Made by a program: the position numbers and the translations under genes. From Haematococcus lacustris (lineage: Eukaryota; Chlorophyta; Chlorophyceae; Chlamydomonadales; Haematococcaceae): a stretch of DNA of 64,000 nt. Every line of letters starts with the position of its first letter. Within the stretch, counting starts at the first letter, position 1. The notes under the pieces were generated by a model that saw only the letters and a list, made by a program, of their open reading frames with translations, made no database searches and was not told the DNA's origin. The DNA is taken from NCBI GenBank assembly GCA_030144725.1, contig JASKMD010000003.1, positions 9,870,737 to 9,934,736 of the forward strand. The letters run 5' to 3'. Positions 10,950-21,600 of the stretch are shown here, one piece after another.

Positions 10950-11507
10950 ATGGCGCACATCAACAACGCAGGAACCTTGGGGACCATCATGCACTGCCTC
11001 AGCACAAGACCGGGTGAGCAAGCCAAGAAGCTCAGCTCGCTCTTTTGCCTGTGCCTACTTCTCATCTGTCAACTCGCGCTCTGTGTAAACGACACACAGC
11101 AGAATAGGGATGCGGCTAGACACAGCGGTAGCTACCACGATTATCCCACCACTTGCAATCCACTTGATGTTACTGTCGACAGCTCCTGCAGGCGCAACTA
11201 TCAGCCTGATGTAGCTAGAGCACTGGGCTCCCCAGGTACAGGAACTAACACCAGCGTACTCCACCAATATGCCACCTGTTCGCCAAGGGAACATACCCTT
11301 CGGCTCCTAGTTGCGATGGGAACATACCCACGCAACGACATACTGCGATGGGAACATACCCAACGCAAACCTGCTAAGCTGGGCACATACCCACGCGAAA
11401 GCCCGATTCAATGGAAACATGTTGAACACAAGCCTGCCAAGCTGGGAACATACCCAAGCGACGCAACAACACGAAATGCTACCCACAGATCTAGGCTCAA
11501 CCCGACA
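10950..11507 (+). other. Possible 5' region of the spliced gene, with imperfect repeats
   Basis: An in-frame ATG at 10950 would give a leader with a hydrophobic core (LSSLFCLCLLLICQLALC), like a signal peptide. From 11300 to 11470 there are imperfect repeats built on GGGAACATACCCACGC, read as GTYPR. The frame is continuous with the gene from 11508, but the repeat character makes an untranslated or promoter role equally possible. Confidence 0.3.
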
Positions 11508-14500
11508 ATGTTGGCCCTGACCTGCCCCGACTGCGCAGATGGCTCGGCCCTCGTCACGGTCTTGATGGGCAACACCGTGGTCTACCGGGGCAGAATCACC
11601 CACGGACGGGCCCTTCCGGAGGACAGCTACACTGGCCGGACCTCGGAAGCCACCGTCACCAGCAGAAGGAGAGTGGACACCAGCCTGGCGACCCCGAGAG
11701 AGGCACCAGCCGCCGTCACAGGCATCTCGTCGGCAGGACAGCTGGTCACCATCACCCTCGTGGGCCAAGTGACGAGCGTCAAGCTAGAAAGGGGCTGCCC
11801 GCGACGGCCTCTCTTTTTCCATGAGATAAAGCCTGAAATCACAGTGGGCAGACTAGAGAGGTGGTACCAGCTGCACACTGGCACAGCAGTGCAAGTCAGG
11901 ACGAGGCCAAGTGGCGACTTCTTAGTCGGGGACAGGGGCGTAGGCTTTAGGGCCTACACCCACAGCTACGATGCAGACCTCCCCCCGGAGCTAGTAGGCA
12001 TAGTGCAGGCAGCGCACAGCAGCACCCCCCTACTGGTGGACATAGTAGCGGGCGGGGAGGTATGCAGTGGCAGAATGGTCATGGTGGTGGCAGAGGAGAG
12101 GCCACAACAGGGCCAGCATCTGACTGAGGCCCTTGCCAACCTGGTGCTGCATGAAGGCGCGACTTGCCTGAGCCTGCAGGGGGACCCCAACAGGCCCCAC
12201 CAACCGCCCACTGTGCGCCAGACCATGCACTTGGGAGCAGCAGCGGTCATGCTAGCAGCCAGCACCACCCCACTGGACTCCCCCGCAGCCTGGCAGGCCT
12301 ACGCAACAGACGCAAGCCAGCAGGCCAGCCTCAGGCTGGCTACAGCGCTGAGCCCAGCAGCGGCCACCACCGGCCCAGCAGGGGGCGTATCCTTGTACAG
12401 CAGCACCCCCCTCCTCACAGAGCTCCTGGATGGCTGCTACACACTGGCTGTGGACATCAGCGAATTCCTGACCCTCACCCTGACCCGGAGCCGCCCCCCA
12501 CCCATTCCCAGGCTAGGGATAGTGGTGGGCAAGGTGTCAGGAAGGCCCATTGAGAACCGTGAGCTGCCAGCCTTGCTATGGAGCCTGGATGCAGCGTACA
12601 GGCACCCAGACTGCTTCGAGCCTCTCATCGATGAGGAGAACGAGGAGGGCAGACGCCTCAAAGCTACTCTGAGCTCCCGCCCCCCCCGCCCCATCACCCT
12701 TACCAGCACCCATGGGGACCTGCTGACCTTGGTTCACCAGGGGGGGACGTCCCTGCTGGCCAGATCCAGGCACCCTCTGACCAACCAGGTGAGGAACAAC
12801 CCGGATCAACATGCCTACCCCGAACTACAGACCATGCCCCAACACCGCCACCCAGGCCAACATACGCATCAACACGCAATACAGGACACATCTCACCCAT
12901 GCTTCAATCCCATCATCCTATACCACATGATCCATACAACACACACACGCACCGACCGATATGGACTGCAGGTGGAAGCCACTCCGCATGAGCCTCAGGA
13001 GCTTTCCAGAGTGGTGCGGGCCTTCAGCACCGTGGAGGGATTACCCCTCTACACGCGCCCCAGCCCCAGCAGCACCCAGCTCCTCATCCTCCCCGGGAGC
13101 AACGAGGACATGACCAACCTGCTAGGGGCAATCCAGTCACGGGACGGGCGGATCGTGGCTGGGGACACCTACAGGTTCGGGCTGCAGCGCAGCTGGATGA
13201 GCTATGCTGACCGTAACAGCACAGATGCCATTTGGGTGTCAGACATTGGCAGCGATCAGCTGCAGAACCTGCGCATGACAGGTCTGGACTACATCACTGA
13301 CCAGCAAGCCTTCACCATTAGGGCGGTGGTTGCTGTCTCTGAGAGCACTACACTCGGGGAGATGGAAGGAGCTAACCAGCTCCACACCCTGCAGTCAGCA
13401 GCCACCAAGTACATGATCCTGGCCAGAACTGCCACAGATGCGAATGCTACTTTTGCGGACGCTGTTCTGCAAGCGAACACTCACGCCCCAGCAGCGCCCC
13501 CCCCAGCAGCAACCTCAACGCAGACCGCAGCGAGCCAGGGCTGGCGGGTAGCTAGAGTCCAAGCATCGGCAGCCACCCTCGAGGCCCAACCAGCCCGCCC
13601 AGCCCCAACCCAGGCTGCCGCTGGCGCATCCCGCTGGGTGGGACGGCCACTGCAGGAGGCAGGCGGGCGGCAGGGGCAAGGGAGGGGCAGGGGTGGAGCT
13701 CCCCCCACCCACGCGCGCAGCAGCAGCCATGGACCCCCCTCTGCCCCTAGAGGAGAGGGCAGGGGTCCCGTCACCGCCCCAAGGGGTGGGAGCAGGGGCC
13801 CCTCCCCTATCCCAAGGGGAGGTGGCAGAGGCTCATCTTCAGCCCCAAGGGGCCAAGCCACCACGAGGAGGCAGGATCTGGCAGCCTTCGATGACCTAGC
13901 AATCGATGCGGGCATCCCAGCGACATTTCTGGTAAGCACCCACAGCAAACATACCGAGCCACAACAACCCAACATGCCCCAGGACACCCACAAACACCCG
14001 CATATGCACAGCTACATGACCTGCTACACTATTGATACTCCAAAACAAACCCATGCCCCAAAGCAAACGTATGCCCATGCTCCCTCTCACAGGAACGACG
14101 CGGGGACCTGGCCCCAGAAGCCAACACAGGCGACGCCTCCATGGAGCCAGCTGACCCTCTTACCCAACCGGGCCCAGGACCGGCTGGCTACATTCCCCCT
14201 GGGGAAGGTAAGCCATCCTCAACATGCCACCTGCTACAACGTCCCACAACTACACCCATTAGTTCACACCAGCACTAACTGCCCGGTGAACCTGACACAC
14301 AACCTACCTACCTCCCACGCCGCAGAGACCGCTTTTAGTAACGGCCTAACCGCGGCAGAGACCGGCCTAGGCAACGGCCACGACGTAGGCACCTTCGACG
14401 GCAACATGGGCCTGGTGAGGGAAAACCAACACATATACAGGCTACCCCACACCAGGGAAGAACACCCAACTACCCAACCCCAACCCCCTGACTGCCCGCT

Positions 14501-15378
14501 CCACAGGTACCCAACCCACATGATGCCAGCGCCCAGCCTGGAACCACAGGAGCAGGGACAGTGGAGGGAGCTGGACAGGAGTACCCACCACTCCCCACCC
14601 ACCCTACCGCCGTGCCAGGTAGGCCGAGATACTCCTGACCCCTACATAATAGCGCAACAAACAGACACCAAGCTTTACCCCGGGACACGACGAAGGACAC
14701 ACTACACTGCAGGTACCACAGGCGGCCGGACCTGGGGGACCTCCCTAACGCGCAAGGTGGCGGCTGACACCCGGGACCTGCAGGTCAGCAACCATGTTCC
14801 AGGCTACAGGAATCAGGGAAACCTAAGCCACGCCCCCTCCCCCACCCATACCTCCTGGAGCAGCCAGCCCACGGGCCACCGCTGCCACCACCCATGCAGG
14901 CCGCGCCCTACAGCGCAGAGCGCGTGTCGCAGCGACCCCGCAGAGGCCTGGAGCGGCCGGCCAGTAGCCGCAACCTGGGACAGCAACTCTCCGAGGCCTC
15001 AGGTAATTAGACCCCTAACCCTGCAAGACAGTAGCAAATGCTCCCCCCTCAGAGACAGGAAGAAAGGATGCACACACCAACCACCAGCGGTGCGCACCCC
15101 CGCAGGAGGCTCAGTCAACAACGAAGACATGTCGCGTGGGGACACTAACATGGAGGACCCGGCGGTGAGCACAGCTGCCTGCATGGGCTCAGCTGCCTGC
15201 AGGGGCGGCAGGGGCTGCATGGGCTGCATGGGCTGCATAGAACACACACCCCATCCACACCCCATCACAAACCTACAACCGGACACGGACCTGCACACTT
15301 GCACCTGCGCACCTTACACCACTGCCGCCTGCATGGGCTCAGGCCGGACGTGGAGAAGCAACAGCGGGCAGCAGCTGA
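11508..15378 (+). CDS. Multi-exon gene of unknown function with RGG box
   Basis: I do not recognise the family. Exons by splice consensus: 11508-12788, 12972-13931, 14093-14207, 14326-14414, 14507-14618, 14713-14783, 14900-15002, 15106-15164 and 15343-15378 (stop TGA). Introns of 92-183 bp begin GTGAGG, GTAAGC, GTAGGC, GTCAGC, GTAATT or GTGAGC and end CAG; phases run 0,0,1,0,1,0,1,0 and every junction restores an open frame, giving about 940 residues. Exon 1 encodes a folded-looking domain starting with CPDC. Exon 2 ends in an Arg-Gly-rich box (GRGRGG, then PRGGGRG), a usual RNA-binding feature. The short last exons are Gly/Pro/Asp-rich. The introns are CA-rich and nearly stop-free, so an unspliced reading runs into element B. 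It could be a host gene or a first ORF belonging to element B; introns argue against recent retrotransposition. The start is uncertain. Confidence 0.5.
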
Positions 15379-15680
15379 CCAAGCACGCCCATGCAAGCAG
15401 AAGATCGGGCAGGGAGCCAACAAGACGAAATGCAGATAGTGGTAGAAGCTCCACTGAGCATCACCTGAGGCCTTGGGACAATCATCAGCATCTGACTAGA
15501 GCAGGAGCTTCACATAGCAAGGGAGGGAGGTCGGAGTTATGCTGCCTTGTACACCCCACTGCCCTTGACGACATGTCACAGACCCTAGTAGTAGCCCGTG
15601 TAACTAGATCGCATTTGAGCAGACAACAATTGCACAGGGAGGGGACCGCCTACTACACCCACCACCACACCTCAACACAC
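15379..15680 (+). other. Spacer between spliced gene and element B ORF
   Basis: About 300 bases following the TGA of the spliced gene and preceding the ATG shared with element A. It is likely to hold the 5' UTR or promoter of element B. No repeat or motif stands out. Confidence 0.35.
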
Positions 15681-18600
15681 ATGGGTAGAATCATTAACCA
15701 GCAGAACAACCTAATAACCCAACTCCTTCTCATCGCTATTGCCGCCTACATCCTCAACACAGGCTTCAAACGCCGCCACAAACCCACAGCTACAGAATCC
15801 AAGCAATGCCTTAGACGGCACAGAAAGCGACTAGGCTCCTATAGATCCAACGTACGAGCTATCGGGTACAATCTACTGACGGGCATAGATGGCACCCTCT
15901 CCGCTTCTAGCTCTCTATGCAAGCTTGCCAACCGATTCCACCTCTCTATGCATGGTACTAAGAACGGCCACCCATACACAGTCTACCAATTCAACAGCAC
16001 CCTCCATGTCTACTGTTGCTACCAAACAACTTCAGGCGACAATAACGGGCCCCCGCCCACCTTCAACCCCATAGCTGCCACAAGAGCTGTCTACGTGGCC
16101 TGGCTATTACTAGCCGCTGGGGACGTTGAAGCCAATCCAGGGCCAACCACCAGGCACTTCATGCAAGACAAAGATAGCTTTGCATGCCAGATTTACTCCC
16201 TGAACAATGCGGCGGGACATGAATGGGTCACCACGCACGACGTAGACACCTTTTACGAGACCAGGCTCCCTCAACTAACTGACCACCTTGAGCGGGGCGC
16301 TTGGCTGATGGCACGAGGCGTTGACGGCTATTCCGACGAAGTCATTGAGATGTACTTACGCATCCACTACGGCCTGGCAGTTCAGAGCATTGCCCAACTC
16401 AATCAACCCAGTGACTGGTCTGCTGACAACTTGGGAAACCTTGCTGGCCAATACGGCACACACACATTCCTATGCAAAAAGACTGGCCATAGCATGGCCA
16501 TGAAGTGCATTGACGGCACATGGAATCTGCTGGACTCCATGGAAACAACACCGACGCCCCTCTCCCACATCCCCACTGCAACCATGCGGACTATGCATCA
16601 ACTTTTTGTCATCACGCCCAACACCCGCTCACGGGAACAGATGCGTATGTGCGCTGAAAAGGACATCCATCACATCATCAGCCACGTAGAGCCAACGGGA
16701 CACGGTCACAATGCCACAACAGTCGACCCCGCTCACCCAACAGTCACGGCCCGTCACATAGACTCCGGCTACATGGAAAGGCAGCACGAAGAGTGCTGCC
16801 TCGTGCATGCTTTCAACATGGCCATGGGAAGAAAATGTATTGACTACCAAGCAGTCATCAGCCACTGCAAGCAGCTAGCAGAGCACCTACAACACTTAGC
16901 ACAAGAAGCACGAGCTGCAGGGCACACAATCCAAACCCTCAAAACCGATCATATCTACCATGCGAAAGGCAAGTTTTCATCTGACACACTGAATCACTAC
17001 CTTCATCGCAAACACCATGAGATGCGCATGTACCTGCATCTAGCCTCAACCTACCTACCCACCCAGAGTATCACCCCCGAGACGATCACTAACGCTATAA
17101 CAAGCACCGGCGCAACACACACTGAGGCTGTCATCCTACTATCACACCAACACGCTACTGCCATCAAGCACACACCACATGGTTGGCACCAACTGGACTC
17201 ATTCAACCGGGTGCCTAAACCACTCTCTACACCTGACGACTGGAGCAGCCTTCAAGGGAACATCCTCACTATCTGCACAGGCGACGTGAGACACACAAGA
17301 TTCATTAGGAGGGAGATCTGGATAGCGGACCCACTGGAGGCCACCACCCCTACAGCGCTTGCAGCACACTTCCGAGATCACCTGGACCCGATAGATCTTA
17401 CCACAGACCACACAGAGGCAAGAGAGACCCCTGGCCCCTTGCACGTGACCACCACTACCGCCGAGACCAGCTGCACAACCGATAGCACGCGCAGGGCGAC
17501 AGCAGAGGGCATCCCCCCACACGACGAGCCTACCCGGCTGCGACAGCGCCAGGACACACCCACGGTCACACTCCGTCCGCAAACAACGACACGTATTCAT
17601 CGACCCACTACGCCCCTTGACACCGCCACCGACGCTGCCAAAAAGCGCGTTCGAGTCACCAAGAGACACGGTAACGACACACACACTCAAACCCTCATGT
17701 TCAAATATCTTTGCAAACCCACCGCTAAGACCCGCAACACTGGGCCAATCTCCACCATAGACGAGGCAACTAAATCCACGCCCGACACCGACCTTGGTAC
17801 GAACCAACATCACAGCCCCCCACCGCCACCCACCCCCAACCGGCAACACATCACCCTCACAACCTTCAACGTCAGAGGCCTACACAGATCCAGAAACGAA
17901 GTTCTGAACCTTGTGCATAGCCAAAGCCCGGACATCCTGATCCTTACTGAAACCATGACCCAACCCAGGAGCAACAACCCTAGCTCTGGCTGGCTGAAGA
18001 GGGTTATGCCCAACTACACTGTCCACCGCCACCAAGGCCACAGCGAAGTCCTCATTGGCATCAGACATGATCTAGCCATCCAGACGAAAGCTACCATGAT
18101 ACAACCGTGCACGGATGCGGATGTAAACACCCGCTGCGTCATCCTGAGCCTCCGCCAACGGCAAAGCGAAGAGCTCACACTCGTCGCCACGTACTGGCCC
18201 TCGGGGAACAACGACGACGCGATCCCACTAAGGAGAAAGATGCAAGAACACATACGAGCAGCCACCGGACACCTGCCCGGCTCACTCATCCTGGCGGGAG
18301 ATATCAACGCCACGATGAAAACAGAGGATCGCTCCGAACACACCGAATACACACAAGACACCATGATGAGGGAGTTCGCCACGGAGATGCGCCTGTCCGA
18401 AGCTGACCCCGGCGACCGGGCCTGGACCTACCAACAACCGCACTGCAACAGCCGCATCGACGCCATACTGACGCGCGACGCAAGACACGGCCCTGAGCAT
18501 CGCACGCAAGTAGACACAAACGCATATCTTAGTGACCACAGACCACTCACCGCCACACTGAGTACAGCCCGACTGGGCATAGACCTGGCAGCCCCACAAA

Positions 18601-21600
18601 AACCTCAGAAGCACAGCCACACCATCCTTACCACCCCCATTACCAATAAGGACAGGGAAGCCTACCGCCTGGCAGTGCAACAACCCAGCTCAGGTGCCCC
18701 ACAACTGCATGCACACTTGACAGCATACCTTGCTCCCATGTACACTGATGCTATCCACTTCCTGACCACGATTGACAAGGCCAACCCCCAACAACCACAG
18801 CGCCTAACGTTGGTAGCAGGCCTTCCAGCCAGGGAAGCTATAGACACCGCAGCTACCATGCTCACAACCCTACTGCAAACCTGCAGGACGACAGCTATTA
18901 AGACTTGCAATACTAAGACCCTAACAAGGGGAGGCCAACACTACCAACGCAGGACCATGTGTAGGATTAGACAGGCACTAGGCAAAAAGCTCAAAACCAC
19001 CAGAGAACTCAGCCGGAAGGCTAGAGTGTTCTTCAAGCAAAACAACGTGCACCCAACCATCGATGAACTTATCCCAGAGACAGATACGACAAATGCGGAA
19101 ACAAGGGAGGCGGTACAAGCGCGCCAGGGCGACGACACAACCGAAAATCACGTGCAGGCCGCGCTCGCCCAGCTGACCAACTCGTACCGCGACCAAATTC
19201 ACAAGCTAGACGACGACGACTCCGCACTCGCCATCGCCCAAGCACGTGTCAGAATGCAACAACTAATAAGCACCCAGCCTAAGAAAGCGAACAAATACAT
19301 CCTACGCCCGTCCCGCACCGATCACAAAGGTCTGCAGGCGCTAGCCGACCCCATTACCAACAAGATACACACGGCCCCGGCCGACCTGAACCGGATAATT
19401 ACCGAGGCCTATGGAACGAAGCTGGCGCCGCCGACCCCCAAAACTGGCAACTACACAAACACGCAGACTCGAAACTACCCGTGGGCCCGCGCCAAAGCGG
19501 ACGACCCTTTCACGATGCACACCTGCCAAAACGTACATTGGCTACACACAGCCATCATGGACAAGGCAGGCTTCCAGGAATGCCTCAGTAGGCTGTCAGG
19601 GGGCAAAGCCCCAGGACCGGACGGCATTGAGAACGAGATCATGAAGATGCTACCGTGGGAGATGAGGGACACCATACACCAGCTGTTCATCACCATGTGG
19701 GCTACAGGCTGCACACCAACCACGTGGAAGACCAGCGACACATGCCTGCTCTACAAGGACAAGGGACAAGAAACGGACCTTAACTCCTACAGGCCTGTGG
19801 GCCTAGCCAACACCGTCTACAAGCTGTGGACCAGCCTCATAACTAAGATACTTTCTGAGTATGCTGAAGCCAATGGGATGCTCAGCAAGAACCAAGCTGG
19901 GTTCCGCTCCCATAGGAACACTACACAACAGCTACAGATGCTTGTCATGGCCCTTGAAGATGCTAAGCTGGCTAAGGCAGATATCTACGCGCTCCTGGTC
20001 GACTTCACCAGTGCGTTCAACACCACCTGCCAGGACAAACTACTATGGATCATGCACGACCTAGGCTTCCCCACGGACGCGACGGACGCAGTAAAGGACC
20101 TATACACGGGCGCTACAACGCGCTTCAGAACTCCCTACGGCCCCACTGACCCGGTACCCGTGGACCGGGGCACCATCCAGGGCGACTCACTCTCACCCTT
20201 CCTGTTCCTCATCTATATCGAACCCCTACTGCGCTGGCTGCAGGTGGGCGCGAGGGGCTATAAATTCAAATCCGCGACGGCTGACAGCGGGGAACGCACC
20301 ACTGTCAGCAGCATTGACTATGCCGACGACATAGCAATCCTCTGCAACACACTCCGCAACCTCCGCTGCCAAGCGGACAAACTCTCAGCCTTCTCGGACT
20401 GGGGTCACCTCATCATCTCACACAGTAAAACCCTCGCAACAGCGGCGCTCCATCACTCGATCGAAACCGGCATGTGCAGCAACGCGGCCGAAGCAGATAA
20501 GTGGGCCCGCCAACAACTCCAAACTGTAAGCTTACAAGGGAAACCCGTCACATACCACCGCCCGACCTCACCCTTCACCTACCTGGGTGTGCTCATCACC
20601 ATGACACTAGACTGGAAACCACAACATACCGCTATGATTACCCAGCTACGCCAAAAACTAGAGAGACTCAGACGCTCCTTTGCTAGCGCTAGACAGGCCA
20701 TACACATCATCCGCACGGCCATCATACCCAGTCTAGCCTACAGCTTCTGCGCCGTGCCATGCACCCCAGGGGACCTTGAGCTGTATGACAGGTCCATTAA
20801 TCAATGCGTTAAGCTTAAACTCAGACTCCCCCTGGGAACGCCCAACGCCATTGTCAGAGAAGACGCCGGGAAACTAGGCATGGGCATCAGCTCCACAGCT
20901 CAGGAATACCACGCTCGCAACACAACAGCCCTCACACAAAGCCTCCAGTCCACAGATGCGACGCACTCCCACATCTCAAGGAGCATGCTACACAAGCAAA
21001 TCACATGGCTCAATACCCTGGCCAACAATCAAGGACACCGCATGCTCACCCTCTTCCACCATACCCTCAGGGCACGGCAACTAGTCTATACCTCACTAGC
21101 CGGGCTGGCAGCCACGGAAGGGGGACTACCCCTCTACCCCGAGGAATGCCACACACTCGGCCGCCTCATCACGCAAGCCAACAGTTCTCATGCACACGAC
21201 GTCGTCAGCGCTAGCATCACCTGCCTCAAAAGCCTAGGCATTACCCACGCATGTGAGCTCAGCTGCGAGGGCAACACACACATCATCACGGGTAGCATGC
21301 TCACATCGAAGTACGGGAAAAAGGTCAAACAGAAACACATTATCGCCCTCAACAAACTTGCGGCCATGGCGGCCCAGCCCTCATGCCCCGACGCGACCGC
21401 AACGCGCACCATCCGGGACAGCCGCAACACATCACTCAATCTACCGCCCGCCCAACGCAAAATCACACCCTGGGCCGCGGGTCTCACGGAACTTGCGCCC
21501 ACACCCACCGTGCCAGACACCAGAACCCGATATATGGATATGAAAGCGTATGCGGCCCTGCAAGCAACGCAACCAGCAACGGCGGACCGGGCCACAGCGG

